The position numbers and the translations under genes are program-made. From [Borrelia] lusitaniae (lineage in GTDB: Bacteria; Spirochaetota; Spirochaetia; Borreliales; Borreliaceae): DNA of 64,000 nt. Shown one piece after another: positions 1 to 8,945 of the stretch. The stretch lies in contig NZ_CP124050.1 of NCBI RefSeq assembly GCF_030440365.1, positions 806,001-870,000 of the forward strand, written 5' to 3'. The notes beneath the pieces are model-generated. The model was not told the origin of the DNA, made no database searches, and saw only the letters and a program-made list of their open reading frames with translations. The first letter of the stretch is position 1. Each line of letters starts with the position of its first letter.

Positions 1-511
1 TAAGAACAGATGCATTTGATTTTGCTGTTTTTATTACAAGTTCAAAAATTTTTTGCATCAATAGTGATTTTCCTATAATTTGTTCATAGTATTTTAAATC
101 TTTTCTGATGAGTATATTTTCTAAATTGACATTTTCATTATCGGTATTTTCTTTTTTATTTAATGATCTTTTTATTATTAACAAGAGTCTTTCAAGATCT
201 AAGGGTTTTGTTAAAAAATCGTAAGCACCCTCTCTCATGGCATCTACAGCAGAATCAACTGTTCCGTGGGCCGTTAAAATAATAAAAGGTATTTCTGGGT
301 TTTTTTCTTTAACTATTTTGAGCAATTTTTCTCCAGATATTTGAGGCATTCTAAGGTCAGATATTATTACATCAAGATTTTCATTTTCAATTGTTTCAAG
401 AGCTTCTTCTCCGTCGCTAGCAGTGAAAACGAAATATCCTTCATCTTCAAGGTAAGTAGCAATTCCTTCCCTAATATTTTTTTCATCATCGGCTACAAGT
501 ATTTTGCTCAT
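1..511 (-). CDS. rrp2: Response regulator Rrp2, sigma-54 activator (N-terminal part)
   Basis: The reverse strand reads MSKILVADDEKNIREG and continues open to the window edge, so about 170 residues are present and the C-terminus lies outside. The receiver domain fills residues 1-120. The acidic pocket is D8/D9, the phosphorylation site D52 (in ISDLRMP), and the conserved Thr and Lys follow in LTAHG and LTKP. After a linker, IIGKSLLMQKIFELV is the start of an NtrC-type AAA+ domain. The start is two bases past the hk2 stop, so the two are translationally linked. In Lyme spirochetes Rrp2 activates RpoN-dependent transcription of rpoS; that role is known for the family, and the DNA-binding C-terminus cannot be checked here. 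Confidence 0.95.
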   Translation of the reverse strand, partial: MSKILVADDEKNIREGIATYLEDEGYFVFTASDGEEALETIENENLDVIISDLRMPQISGEKLLKIVKEKNPEIPFIILTAHGTVDSAVDAMREGAYDFLTKPLDLERLLLIIKRSLNKKENTDNENVNLENILIRKDLKYYEQIIGKSLLMQKIFELVIKTAKSNASVL

Positions 512-513
512 TT

Positions 514-1662
514 TCAATATCCCTCAATTAAAATATTTTTTTTATTTAGTTTAGGAAGTGTAATTGTAAAAATAGTACCTTTGTTTTCTTTGCTTTCCAC
601 AAAAATTTCACCTCCAAGTTCTTTTATTATTTTATAAGAAATAGTAAGACCTATTCCACTTCCTTTTTCTTTTGTGCTGAATTGGGGTTTGAATATTTCC
701 TCTTTTACTTCATCTTTTATTCCATTTCCATTATCTTTTATGTTGATATATATTTTATTGTCTTTTTCGAAAAGAAAAATTTCTATTTTTTTTATTTCTT
801 TTTTTGTTTCAAAGAGTGCTTCTTCTGCGTTTTTAACGATGTTTATAATAACTTGTTTTAAGAGTTTCTCATCAATGAGGATATTGCTTATTTTGTTTAA
901 ATTAAGCAATAGTTTTATATTTTTATTTTCTAATTCAGGATTTAACAATTCACATACACTGTTTATTATTTGTTTAATATCTTTTTCTTGTAAGTTGATT
1001 TTTATTGGCCTTACAGTTAATAAAAATTCTGTTACTATTTGGTCTACTCTATTAATTTCTTCTTTTATTATTTTAAAATAATTATCAGCTTTACCATTTT
1101 TGATTTTTTGTTTTTTAATTTCCTTTTTTAGTAGTTGTAAATTTATATCGATTGCTCCAAGTGGATTTTTGATTTCATGAGCAATATTTCTTGCATGTCT
1201 TGTAAAAGAGGCCAAAGCCTCAACTCTTCTAAATAGTTCTTCTTTTTTCTTTTTTTCTTTAATGTCTTCGATTAAAATAATGTTGCCTTCAAGTTTTTTT
1301 TCTTTTACATAAGGCATAAATGAAATTTTAATGTATATATTGTTTGAGATTGGAACTTCTAGTCCTATTATTTTATCTTCTGTTCTAACTAGTTCTTTTA
1401 TCATATTAATTAAGATTGGAATTTGAATATCATCAAGAATTTCTATTTTTGATTTAGATGTTAAAGCTAAAATTTGGTATAAAATCTTGTTTGAATAGAT
1501 TATGTTGTTTTGTTTGTCAAGCACAATTATTCCTTCATTAATAGATGCAAATATTCCGTCATATATTTCTACTTTTTTGTAAATTTGTTCAATAAATTTA
1601 GTTTTTTGTTCGTTAGACAATTTGTTTAGCTTTGTTAAAGCTTTTTTAAAAAAATTATTCAT
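514..1662 (-). CDS. hk2: Sensor histidine kinase Hk2, partner of Rrp2
   Basis: The protein has 382 residues. Residues 35-130 resemble a PAS domain (GIFASINEGIIVLD). The dimerisation/phosphoacceptor box follows, with His162 in HEIKNPLG. The C-terminal HATPase domain shows an N-box (NIVKNAEEAL) and G-boxes (DNGNGIK and GSGIGL). No membrane segment or signal peptide is visible, so it is a soluble cytoplasmic NtrB-like kinase that should sense an internal cue through its PAS domain. Its start overlaps the upstream holB-like stop by four bases (ATGA), and its stop sits just before rrp2, which argues for one cognate pair. Earlier work suggests Rrp2 may also be phosphorylated by acetyl phosphate. 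Confidence 0.93.
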   Translation of the reverse strand: MNNFFKKALTKLNKLSNEQKTKFIEQIYKKVEIYDGIFASINEGIIVLDKQNNIIYSNKILYQILALTSKSKIEILDDIQIPILINMIKELVRTEDKIIGLEVPISNNIYIKISFMPYVKEKKLEGNIILIEDIKEKKKKEELFRRVEALASFTRHARNIAHEIKNPLGAIDINLQLLKKEIKKQKIKNGKADNYFKIIKEEINRVDQIVTEFLLTVRPIKINLQEKDIKQIINSVCELLNPELENKNIKLLLNLNKISNILIDEKLLKQVIINIVKNAEEALFETKKEIKKIEIFLFEKDNKIYINIKDNGNGIKDEVKEEIFKPQFSTKEKGSGIGLTISYKIIKELGGEIFVESKENKGTIFTITLPKLNKKNILIEGY

Positions 1663-2705
1663 ATCTCTTCGTAATTTAGCATCAAGTTTTCTATTATTAA
1701 TTTTTTATTTTGATTATAAGGGCGATATTTGTAAATATTTTTCAAATGTTTTGTGTATTTGAGATATTGATTAAAATTTATCTTATTTTCTAAAAAATCT
1801 TTTCTAATGCTTATTGTAAGTTCGTTTAAGAATATTTGAAAGCTTTGATTATCTTTTATAAAGTCGATTTCTTCAAGATTAAATATGGATTTTTTTTCTT
1901 TTATTATATTTAAAATTTTTATCAATTCTTTTTTTATTTTTTTGCTTTCTTCTTTGTAAAATGAGGCAAAATATTCCTCAATTGTTATATCTTTGTCTAT
2001 TAGAAAGCTTTCTTTAAATCTTTGAATTTCTAATATTCTAGCTTGTTTTGTGAAATTGTAGACTCTAAGCCTTGAAAGTATTGTTTTAGGTATTTTATTT
2101 TTATTTCTTGCTGATAAGATAAAGTAAATATTTGAAGGAGGCTCTTCTAGTATTTTTAAAAGTGAATTATGCACATTGAATGATAAATTTTCGATTTCGT
2201 TTATGTAGATTACTTTTGGTTTTTCTTTTTGAGAAAAAATCCAAGTCTGAATTTTTTTTACATCATAAAGAGTAATGCTGTGAGTTAGTTCTTTGTTTAT
2301 ATTTTCTATATTTTTTATAAGCTCATTTTTTATGTTTATATTATGTTCTTTTTTATAATAAACAGAATTAATGTAGTTGATATTTTTCTCTATTTTTTTT
2401 AAATTTTTTTCATTACTGAAATAACATTTGGTAAAAATTACAGTTTTAATGTATTCTAAATATTTATTTACTATTTTTTGTGAATTTGTAGAAAGATGCG
2501 CTTTTGCTTCTATTGTATCTAGATTTGAAAAAATGAGCAAATTGGGATTTGTTAGGTTTTTTTCGTTTAATATTTTTTTAGCAAGCTCAATTGCGCTGAC
2601 CTTTTTTGATGAAAACTTTTCTCCTAGTAAAAGAATTGCATTTGGCAATATTTTTTTATCATATGCGTTTATTATGTCTTTGGCAATATTTGGAAGCGTT
2701 GTCAT
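1659..2705 (-). CDS. DNA polymerase III delta-prime-like clamp loader subunit
   Basis: The 348-residue protein has the layout of HolB/delta-prime. It has an N-terminal AAA+ fold with a degenerate P-loop (LGEKFSSKKVSA in place of GxxGxGKT). A Walker B-like strand follows (VIYINEIENLS), then the sensor region (HNSLLKILEEPP ... FILSARNKNKIPKTILSR) that is diagnostic of this family. The C-terminus is lysine-rich and poorly conserved. Loss of ATP binding is normal for delta-prime, which acts as the stator of the clamp loader. A Shine-Dalgarno AAGGAA precedes the ATG. It lies between cvpA and hk2 in a tightly packed operon. Confidence 0.8.
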   Translation of the reverse strand: MTTLPNIAKDIINAYDKKILPNAILLLGEKFSSKKVSAIELAKKILNEKNLTNPNLLIFSNLDTIEAKAHLSTNSQKIVNKYLEYIKTVIFTKCYFSNEKNLKKIEKNINYINSVYYKKEHNINIKNELIKNIENINKELTHSITLYDVKKIQTWIFSQKEKPKVIYINEIENLSFNVHNSLLKILEEPPSNIYFILSARNKNKIPKTILSRLRVYNFTKQARILEIQRFKESFLIDKDITIEEYFASFYKEESKKIKKELIKILNIIKEKKSIFNLEEIDFIKDNQSFQIFLNELTISIRKDFLENKINFNQYLKYTKHLKNIYKYRPYNQNKKLIIENLMLNYEEI

Positions 2706-2715
2706 TATTGGTTCC

Positions 2716-3204
2716 TTATTTTGTTTTTGAGATTTTAAATAGATAGTTTATTCCAGGTGTCAAGTAATCAAGTAGCTTGCTTTCTTTTAGCAAATATTCA
2801 GGCTTAAATATTTGCTGTGAGTGTATTATGTAAACCACGATTGCAATTATTCCAAAAGCTTCAAGTAGACCAAGTACTAAGCCTAGTATTCTATTGAAGA
2901 ATAATAATCTAAGTTGGCTTATTATTGATTCTATTAAGGATTGTAGGATTAAAAATCCTATATGTATAAGCAGAAAAAACACAAGTAGTGCTTGAATGTA
3001 GGATAGTTCAATAATTGGTTCAACCAGTATTCTAAAATCTTCAGTTTTTTTGTAAAGTAGTAGTATTAAAATAAAAACTTCGGCAAATCCGCTAATTTCT
3101 TTAATAAATCCTCTTAAAAATCCTCTAAATCCCAAAGATGTAAAAATTATTATTATTAGTATGTCTACTATTCCGGTTATTTTCACAGGATCGTTTACTA
3201 TCAT
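2716..3204 (-). CDS. cvpA: CvpA family membrane protein
   Basis: The 162-residue protein has about four hydrophobic segments. The CvpA signature is seen in the first half: [20 protein letters not shown], then FIKEISG. CvpA proteins are inner-membrane proteins linked to colicin V export and envelope stress; the molecular role is unclear. The start overlaps the murG stop by four bases, so the two are translationally coupled. Recognition rests on the [13 protein letters not shown] pattern and length. Confidence 0.8.
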   Translation of the reverse strand: MIVNDPVKITGIVDILIIIIFTSLGFRGFLRGFIKEISGFAEVFILILLLYKKTEDFRILVEPIIELSYIQALLVFFLLIHIGFLILQSLIESIISQLRLLFFNRILGLVLGLLEAFGIIAIVVYIIHSQQIFKPEYLLKESKLLDYLTPGINYLFKISKTK

Positions 3205-4304
3205 TTAAATTTTGTCTCCTTAATATCTTTTATTAGTAATTTGGCTATTAAAGTTGAAGAATTCTTATTATTGAATTTTTCAATATTTGCTTTAAGAGAG
3301 TTGATTTTTTCTCTGTCTTTTAAAGTTTCTTTTATAATTTTCAAAATATTTGTATTTAAAATTTCATCTTCATCTATATAAATGCAAGCATTTTGATTTT
3401 CTAGTAATTTTGCATTTTTAATTTGATCCCCTCTAGAGCCTTTTTTAAATGGAATCAAAATTACACATGTGCAAGCATTTGCAAATTCTTTTATTGCTCC
3501 AGCTCCAGCTCTGCTTATTATTATATTGGAAAATTTAACTATGCTTGCCATTTCTTCTGCGTTAAAAAATTGTCTTCTCAGATAATTGTCTTCTCTTAGG
3601 TTATTTAAGCTTTTTCCTGATTGATGAATGAAGTAGATTTCAGGATCCTTTTTAATAGAGAGTGCAAGGGTGTTTAAAGCATTAGCACCAAGAGATCCCC
3701 CAAGTATGCTAACAATTGGTTTGTTAGTATTTTTTGTTAATTGTTTGATGATTTGGGGATTTGGAGTTAAAAATTCTTTCCTTATAGGAGATCCCGTGTA
3801 AGTAACGTTTTTGTGGTTTTTAAAGTATTTTTCACTTTCTTTAAAGCTTATGTATATTTTATTTGCGAATTTAGAGTTAATTTTAGTTGCAAGTCCAGGA
3901 TCCAGGTCCATTTCATGGGTTATTCTTTTTATTTTTAATAAACTAGATGCAATAATTGTAGGAGTTGAGACAAATCCTCCAGTTGCATAGATAATTTGAG
4001 GTTTATATTTTTTTAAAATGTAGAAGCTTTTTATTATTCCAAGTATTACTTTGAAAAAGTCAGTAAAGTTTTGAAAAGAAAAATAGCGTCTAAGCTTTCC
4101 GCATGGAACCGAAATAAATTTAATATTATTTTGTTCTTTTATTAATTTTTCTTCTATTGAATTTTTTTTGCCTATCCAAAAAAATTCAATTTCGTTGTCA
4201 AATTCTTTTAATTTTTGTATTATGGACATTCCTGGAAATACGTGGCCTCCAGTTCCCCCTCCTGTAAAAAATATTCTTTTTTTATTTGACATATATTTAT
4301 CCAT
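3201..4304 (-). CDS. murG: MurG, lipid II-forming GlcNAc transferase
   Basis: MurG transfers GlcNAc from UDP-GlcNAc to lipid I on the inner face of the cytoplasmic membrane, giving lipid II. The glycine-rich N-terminal loop [12 protein letters not shown] is clear at residues 14-25. ATGGFVSTP marks the second conserved loop. The donor-binding C-terminal half has [22 protein letters not shown] and the [14 protein letters not shown] motif. The length (about 365) is typical. Two starts are possible: the ATG used here or an ATG four codons later (MSNKKRIFF); neither has a strong ribosome site. It is the first gene of the minus-strand operon ending in rrp2. Confidence 0.96.
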   Translation of the reverse strand: MDKYMSNKKRIFFTGGGTGGHVFPGMSIIQKLKEFDNEIEFFWIGKKNSIEEKLIKEQNNIKFISVPCGKLRRYFSFQNFTDFFKVILGIIKSFYILKKYKPQIIYATGGFVSTPTIIASSLLKIKRITHEMDLDPGLATKINSKFANKIYISFKESEKYFKNHKNVTYTGSPIRKEFLTPNPQIIKQLTKNTNKPIVSILGGSLGANALNTLALSIKKDPEIYFIHQSGKSLNNLREDNYLRRQFFNAEEMASIVKFSNIIISRAGAGAIKEFANACTCVILIPFKKGSRGDQIKNAKLLENQNACIYIDEDEILNTNILKIIKETLKDREKINSLKANIEKFNNKNSSTLIAKLLIKDIKETKFK

Positions 4305-4343
4305 AAAAAAATAAAGTACTTGCTTTGCAATAGATTTTTGTAC

Positions 4344-4373
4344 ATTTTATTTTAATAAAATATTACAATGCAA
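4344..4373 (-). promoter_or_regulatory. Candidate sigma-70 promoter for murG operon
   Basis: On the minus strand TTGCAT is followed after 18 bases by TAAAAT, about 40 bases before the murG start. This fits a -35/-10 pair, but in DNA this AT-rich the match is only suggestive. Confidence 0.35.
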
Positions 4374-4406
4374 ATATTGCCTTTGTACTAAAAAATCGAT
4401 TCAATA

Positions 4407-4440
4407 TTTAAAATTAAATTTAATAAAATTTAATTTTAAA
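4407..4440 (-). terminator. Inverted repeat at end of pdxK
   Basis: A perfect 15-bp inverted repeat (arms TTTAAAATTAAATTT and its complement, 4-base loop) overlaps the pdxK stop codon. It ends the long flgF-to-pdxK minus-strand gene series and lies before murG. The arms are pure A/T, so stability is modest and it may act as a weak terminator or a 3' end processing structure. Confidence 0.45.
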
Positions 4441-5233
4441 ATGTATTTTTTAAAAATTTTTCAATTTGAACCCCTTCTTTTTTTAAAGCATTCTCTTTGA
4501 TTGAATCTTTTATTATTAAGTGAATAGCTTTTGTTGTTTTTTCTAGGGCTTGTTCTAATTCGAATTTTTCCAAGTACCCTATAAGCAAGCTAGTAAATAA
4601 ATCTCCTGTTCCACTGAAATTTTGTTCTAATTCTTCTAAGAAAAACTCTGAGTATTCTTTGTTTTTAGGATTGTAGCAAATGTTTCCTAAAAGATTTCCT
4701 TTTTTAACACTTGTAACAATTACTACTCCTTTTGTATCAAGGCTTAATATTGCTTTTATGATATCATCTTTGTTGTTAAGTTGTGAGCTTTTGCTTAGCA
4801 TTTTAAGCTCTGTGATATTGGGTGTTATTATGTTTGCATACTTTATGATTTGTCTAAATCCGCTAACTATTTTATTATCAAATATAGGGTAAATTGTTCC
4901 ATTGTCAGCAAATACAGGATCAATTACAATTTTTTCAAATTTTATCAATTTAACCATTTTTTCTATTATTTTTTGTTGTGTTTTGCTTCCCAGAAATCCC
5001 GTATAGAGTATGTCAAAGAGTTCATTTTGCTCTTTCCATATATTGATAAATTTTTCCAAATGATCAGTTAAATCCACTATTTCAAATTTTTTATAAGCTG
5101 TGGAAGCAGAAAGTACAGCTGTTACAAAAGGGCACACTTGTATATTAAACGAAGATATTACTGGTATACATATTGTAAGAGATGTTCTTCCCATGCTTGA
5201 AATGTCATGCATTGCTAAAATTCTTTTCACCAT
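4436..5233 (-). CDS. pdxK: Pyridoxal/pyridoxine kinase-like (PfkB/ribokinase fold)
   Basis: The 265-residue protein fits the PdxK/PdxY family, which phosphorylates B6 vitamers with ATP. Seen are the N-terminal substrate segment ([15 protein letters not shown]), the central [12 protein letters not shown] segment, the [11 protein letters not shown] motif, and the C-terminal anion hole [12 protein letters not shown] with the catalytic Asp in GTGD. Related hydroxymethylpyrimidine kinases share this fold, but the length and the N-terminal SSMGR pattern favour pyridoxal kinase. The start overlaps the end of tsaD by 29 bases. It would serve B6 salvage; no biosynthetic B6 gene is visible in this window. 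Confidence 0.8.
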   Translation of the reverse strand: MVKRILAMHDISSMGRTSLTICIPVISSFNIQVCPFVTAVLSASTAYKKFEIVDLTDHLEKFINIWKEQNELFDILYTGFLGSKTQQKIIEKMVKLIKFEKIVIDPVFADNGTIYPIFDNKIVSGFRQIIKYANIITPNITELKMLSKSSQLNNKDDIIKAILSLDTKGVVIVTSVKKGNLLGNICYNPKNKEYSEFFLEELEQNFSGTGDLFTSLLIGYLEKFELEQALEKTTKAIHLIIKDSIKENALKKEGVQIEKFLKNTF

Positions 5234-6245
5234 TTTTTTCCTTATACTGGTTTTTATAATTTTCTATTCTTGAATTTGCATCAATTTCGATTGGACTTTC
5301 TCCATATTTTAAATACATATTAAATCCAAGCCCCGCGATCATTGCTCCATTATCTGTGCAAAGATCAAGAGGAGGGTAGTAAGTTTGTATTTTAAGCTTA
5401 TCTATTTTTTCTCTTAAGTATAAATTACTTGCAACGCCGCCTGCTATTACTACTTTGTTGATTTTAGTATCTTTTATTGCTCTTTTTAGTGGTGTGATTA
5501 GATTTTCAAAGGCAGCTTTTTGGAAACTCGCAGCTATATTATTTTTTGTTGTTGGATTGTTTTTATTTTTGAATTTTTCGAGTTGGTGTATGCAGGCTGT
5601 TTTTAGTCCAGAGTATGAAAAATCATACCAGTTTTCTTTTTTTCTAAAGGTAGTAACCGGAAATTTAAATGTGTTTTCATCTCCATTTTTAGATATTTGT
5701 TCGATGTTTGGGCCTCCTGGAAAACCCATATCATAATGTTTTGCTACTTTGTCAAAAGCTTCTCCACAAGAATCATCCAGAGTTCTTCCAAGTATTTCAA
5801 CATCATCGAAATTTTTTTGTTTAGCAATCAATGTATGTCCACCGCTTAATAATAATGATATAAATGGATATTCTATTTTTGAGTGCATTAAAGGAGCGTA
5901 AAGATGACCCAAGATGTGGTCAATGCAAACAATAGGTTTTTTTAATGAAATTGCTAAACCTTTGGCAAAGTTTAATCCAACTATTAAAGACCCAATAAGT
6001 CCAGGTTTGGATGTTACAGCTATTAAGTCAATTTCAGATATTTTGGTATTTGCCTTTTTTAGTGCTTGTATGCAAACAGACATAATAGCTTCAGTATGAA
6101 GTCTTGATGCAATCTCAGGCACTACGCCGTAATATTTTTTATGTTCTTTTTGATTTGATTTTATATTGCTTAAAATATGAATGCCGTTTTCTACTATAGC
6201 TATGCAACAGTCGTCACAAGAGGTTTCTATTCCAAGCACTTTCAT
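5205..6245 (-). CDS. tsaD: TsaD, tRNA N6-threonylcarbamoyladenosine synthase subunit
   Basis: TsaD (older names Gcp, YgjD) transfers threonylcarbamoyl to A37 of ANN-decoding tRNAs, working with TsaB and TsaE. The start [12 protein letters not shown] is diagnostic. The metal-binding HxxxH motif is H110/H114 in [10 protein letters not shown], followed by [24 protein letters not shown] and the C-terminal [10 protein letters not shown] and [14 protein letters not shown] are also family motifs. The 346-residue length is normal. It overlaps its upstream neighbour by four bases. The old annotation as an O-sialoglycoprotein endopeptidase is not supported by current knowledge of the family. Confidence 0.96.
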   Translation of the reverse strand: MKVLGIETSCDDCCIAIVENGIHILSNIKSNQKEHKKYYGVVPEIASRLHTEAIMSVCIQALKKANTKISEIDLIAVTSKPGLIGSLIVGLNFAKGLAISLKKPIVCIDHILGHLYAPLMHSKIEYPFISLLLSGGHTLIAKQKNFDDVEILGRTLDDSCGEAFDKVAKHYDMGFPGGPNIEQISKNGDENTFKFPVTTFRKKENWYDFSYSGLKTACIHQLEKFKNKNNPTTKNNIAASFQKAAFENLITPLKRAIKDTKINKVVIAGGVASNLYLREKIDKLKIQTYYPPLDLCTDNGAMIAGLGFNMYLKYGESPIEIDANSRIENYKNQYKEKNGEKNFSNA

Positions 6246-7114
6246 TTGGTTGTTTCCTCGTAAAGATTTAATAAGTTATCAAATTCGAATTCCTGGTTTA
6301 AATTAGATCCTTCTTTTTTAAGGACTTTTAGTGTGTTTTTAGACCAAATATGCCCGATTACTTTTACTATCCCACGCTTTCTTGCAATATTTTTTGCTTT
6401 TTCAAGCTCCCTTAGTACGGACTCTTCTGTGTCTTTGCTGTCAAGAAATATGTCTCTTTTTTCTACTCTAACTCCAATTTCTTTGCCTATTGTTTCTGGC
6501 ACGCTTCCTGCAATAGTTACGCTGTCGAAAAAATATCTTTCAATATCTTTAAGCTTTATAAGAATGATTTTCATCAAATCTTTATTTGAAGTGATTAAAC
6601 TACCCATGTGGTTATTCATTATTTTTACATCAGGATACTTTTTAAATGTTTTTTCAATTTTTTTATGTATTTCTTCTTTTTTATCTTTTATGTTTATATG
6701 AAATTTTTCTATTGAATTTCTATGTTTTGATTGCATTGGAAAATGTATTATTACTGTTTTGTTATTATTTTTTAGTTTTTTGTATAAACTCATTGATTTT
6801 GGTAAAAATGGAATAATGGCAAAATTTATTTCAAGATTAAGTTTTATAAATTGCTCTAACATAAATTCATCATAACCCACATCGTCGATTATTAAGTAAA
6901 ACTTGGGTTTTATTTTGGCTTTTTTAATTTCTTTGTTATTTTTTATTATTAAGCTGTTCTTTTGAAACTTATTTTTAAGCTGTGTATTTACAAATTTTGC
7001 ATTGTTGTTAAAATATAAAAAATTTGTAAATGCTTGAATTGTTGCAATAACAATAGAAATTATAATAAAAATTACAATAATAAACTTATTTTTTTTAATA
7101 TAAAATATAAACAT
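6242..7114 (-). CDS. Divergent polysaccharide deacetylase family protein (exported)
   Basis: This 290-residue protein begins with a basic stretch and a membrane segment (residues 11-31), so it is probably anchored with its catalytic part in the periplasm. The rest matches the divergent polysaccharide deacetylase (YibQ) family: [10 protein letters not shown] with the paired Asp, [21 protein letters not shown] and a late FFDSVTI. The family has a NodB-like barrel, but the true substrate is not established. It lies between rpoS and tsaD, and overlaps tsaD by four bases. A role in peptidoglycan or glycolipid trimming is only inference. Confidence 0.7.
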   Translation of the reverse strand: MFIFYIKKNKFIIVIFIIISIVIATIQAFTNFLYFNNNAKFVNTQLKNKFQKNSLIIKNNKEIKKAKIKPKFYLIIDDVGYDEFMLEQFIKLNLEINFAIIPFLPKSMSLYKKLKNNNKTVIIHFPMQSKHRNSIEKFHINIKDKKEEIHKKIEKTFKKYPDVKIMNNHMGSLITSNKDLMKIILIKLKDIERYFFDSVTIAGSVPETIGKEIGVRVEKRDIFLDSKDTEESVLRELEKAKNIARKRGIVKVIGHIWSKNTLKVLKKEGSNLNQEFEFDNLLNLYEETTK

Positions 7115-7150
7115 TCATGACCACTAACTTAAAAGTAGATCAGAACATGT

Positions 7151-7182
7151 CATGAATGTCAATGTTCATGAATGTCAATGTT
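7151..7182. repeat. Two tandem copies of a 16-bp unit at the rpoS 3' end
   Basis: The unit CATGAATGTCAATGTT (plus strand) occurs twice without a gap. The second copy runs into the rpoS stop codon. A partial inverted copy (AACATTCATG) lies at about 7110 over the start of the next gene. The result is a 66-bp spacer that could form alternative hairpins in the rpoS 3' end. Confidence 0.8.
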
Positions 7183-7981
7183 AATTTATCTCTTCTTTTA
7201 GTTTTTTAAGAACTCTTTTTTCAATTTGTCTTACAGTTTCTGATGATATCCCAAGTTCTGTTGAAATATCTTTTAGGGTGCTTTTTTTGGGATTATTGTC
7301 TAGGTTGTATCTTTTTTTGATTATGTATCTTTCCTTTTCGGTTAATTTTGTCTCAAGGATATAATTCAAATGCTTTAGAGTTGAGTCTTGTTCAAGGGTA
7401 ATTTCAGGGTTAAAAGAGTTATCCTCGTATAGATTCAAGAGTGTTGAATTTTCAGATCCCTCTATTTCTTTATCTAGAGAATATTCTTTTTCAAGATAAG
7501 GAATAATCTTTATATACTGGGCAGGAGATAGATTGAATCTTTTCATTATTTCTTCTTTTTTGGGCGATTTTTCTTCTTCTGTTAAATATTTATTTATTTG
7601 CAGTATTAGATTTTCTTTTCTGTATGGGACTTTTACCAATCTGGTTTTAGTGTTTAGTGCTCTTTGTAGCGATTGCTTGATCCAAAACGATGCATAAGTT
7701 GAAAATTTAGTGTTCTTGTTTGGATCATATTTTTCAGCAGCCCTTATTAATCCCAAGTTGCCTTCTTGAATTAAGTCTTCAATTTTTAGCCCTTTACCCG
7801 CATATCTTTTTATTATTTTTAAAACAAGTCGCAAATTTGCGTTTATCATCTTGTTTTTTGCTTTTGCATTTCCTCTTTGTATTTGTCCTGCAAGTTTAAT
7901 TTCTTCTTCGTGAGTAATTAGCTTGTGTTCTCTTACCGATTTTAAATATATGTTTAAATCCTCATTGCTAAATATATTCAT
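7181..7981 (-). CDS. rpoS: Alternative sigma factor RpoS
   Basis: The 266-residue protein has sigma-70 family regions in order. They are region 1.2 (DLNIYLKSVREHKLITHEEE), 2.1-2.2 (NANLRLVLKIIKRYAGKGLKIEDLIQEGNLGLIRAAEKYDP, quoted in part by position 53-93), 2.3-2.4 (KFSTYASFWIKQSLQRAL), region 3 (VKVPYRKEN) and region 4 with the helix-turn-helix (TLKDISTELGISSETVRQIEKR). It lacks region 1.1, as expected for a small alternative sigma. In Lyme spirochetes RpoS turns on mammalian-phase genes such as ospC. A GGGGAG ribosome site lies about 14 bases before the ATG. It has its own sigma-54 promoter and also lies downstream of the flagellar genes, so read-through is possible. Confidence 0.95.
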   Translation of the reverse strand: MNIFSNEDLNIYLKSVREHKLITHEEEIKLAGQIQRGNAKAKNKMINANLRLVLKIIKRYAGKGLKIEDLIQEGNLGLIRAAEKYDPNKNTKFSTYASFWIKQSLQRALNTKTRLVKVPYRKENLILQINKYLTEEEKSPKKEEIMKRFNLSPAQYIKIIPYLEKEYSLDKEIEGSENSTLLNLYEDNSFNPEITLEQDSTLKHLNYILETKLTEKERYIIKKRYNLDNNPKKSTLKDISTELGISSETVRQIEKRVLKKLKEEIN

Positions 7982-8044
7982 AGTAGTATATTTTTCTCCC
8001 CTTTCTTTGAATATTGTGATTAAGTTGTTACTACTTAATTTGCA

Positions 8045-8060
8045 TGCAAAAATTGTGCCA
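8045..8060 (-). promoter_or_regulatory. Sigma-54 (RpoN) -24/-12 promoter of rpoS
   Basis: On the minus strand TGGCAC-AATTT-TTGCA matches the sigma-54 consensus TGGCAC-N5-TTGCW at every fixed position and has the exact spacing. It lies about 64 bases upstream of the rpoS ATG. It is the promoter that the Rrp2 activator, whose gene starts this window, is known to drive in B. burgdorferi. Confidence 0.93.
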
Positions 8061-8130
8061 ATTTAGTTTAAAACTATTTTTAAATTAAATTGGATATAAT
8101 TTTGAGGCTAGGGGAGTGTTTTTCAAATTT

Positions 8131-8445
8131 TTATTTTTTTTGCAATTGATTGTAAATCAAATTGGCAATTCCAAAGCTTTGAGATTCTGCCATTTGTTTT
8201 GCTCTTTGTTCGTAAAGCATGTCTTCAAAAATTTCTTCAACTTGGCCACCGTTTAGCAGGTTTTGATTTTTATTAAGAGTTTTTTTCATGCTTTCAAGCA
8301 TTTGTTTGATAAATATGGCTTCAAATTCTAAAGCAGCTTTTTTAAGTTCTTTGTTTTTTTGAGAGGATTTTATTTCTACGGGATTTTTAAAATTATTTAT
8401 TTGATTTTTAAATTTTAGATTTTGTAAATTAATTTTACTTTCCAT
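8131..8445 (-). CDS. flgJ: FlgJ, single-domain rod-assembly protein
   Basis: The 104-residue protein matches only the N-terminal rod-binding domain of FlgJ (LKKAALEFEAIFIKQMLESM ... GGQVEEIFEDMLYEQRAKQM). The muramidase domain found in enteric FlgJ is absent, as known for Lyme spirochetes. FlgJ helps assemble the periplasmic rod. The ATG was chosen because a strong GGAGG lies six to ten bases upstream and the start overlaps the end of the flgI reading frame. An in-frame ATG nine codons earlier lacks a ribosome site. It is intact although its upstream neighbour flgI is broken. Confidence 0.88.
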   Translation of the reverse strand: MESKINLQNLKFKNQINNFKNPVEIKSSQKNKELKKAALEFEAIFIKQMLESMKKTLNKNQNLLNGGQVEEIFEDMLYEQRAKQMAESQSFGIANLIYNQLQKK

Positions 8446-8813
8446 TAACTTCCTCCAAGATAAGTTCTTCATTTAATTTATTGATTTTTTGTGCAGCTTG
8501 AATTATTTGGATTAATTCTTTCTTGCTAAGATTGTTTGAATTTTTCAATATAAATTCGTTTAATTTTATTGAGTTTGCTTGAATTGTTGTTTCATTGTTG
8601 CTATTTAAAACATTTTGATCGTTTTTTTCAATAAAAAATGTAAACGTTCCTATTTTTGCATTTTCATTTGCTAGAATAATGCCATTTTTTTTATCTATTA
8701 GTATTTTAGGATTAGTTTTTATTTTAATATTTCCAATCTCCTCTTTTAGCTTTGTTTGTTTGGGCTAATATACTTTCTGCAAATGTAATCAAGATTAACG
8801 TTAGTTTGTTCAT
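8435..8813 (-). pseudogene. flgI: flgI remnant: P-ring gene with large internal deletion and frameshift
   Basis: From the ATG at 8813 the reading is MNKLTLILITFAESILAQ, a clean signal peptide, which then stops after 29 codons at 8724. A second frame, open from 8764, reads EIGNIKIKTNPKILID, then KKNGIILANENAKIGT, and ends KKELIQIIQAAQKINKLNEE with a stop at 8435. That is the C-terminal end of FlgI (the RVV-NERTG and ALNALGATPRDLI regions of the family). FlgI is normally about 330-370 residues; the central 200 or so are missing and the two ends are in different frames. P-ring function should be lost. I recall flgI as intact in strain B31, so this could be strain-specific decay or an assembly error. 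Confidence 0.8.
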
Positions 8814-8945
8814 TATTTACCGCATTTATTTTATTTCTTTAATATTTATTATTTTATATCAATTATTGTAATTAATGAAACTTTTTTCGTTAAATTGGTA
8901 ATTAATGCCTAATAATTTTTAGATTGAGGAAGATGAAATAAAGCA

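Noticed and set aside
5914..6099. Antisense frames opposite tsaD, murG, pdxK and others
   Set aside because: They lie on the opposite strand of well-supported genes, lack ribosome sites and have no recognisable motif.
8814..8945. A readable flgA C-terminus in the spacer before flgI
   Set aside because: Short stretches such as RNKINAVNNE can be read in one frame, but stops are frequent and no convincing homology remains.
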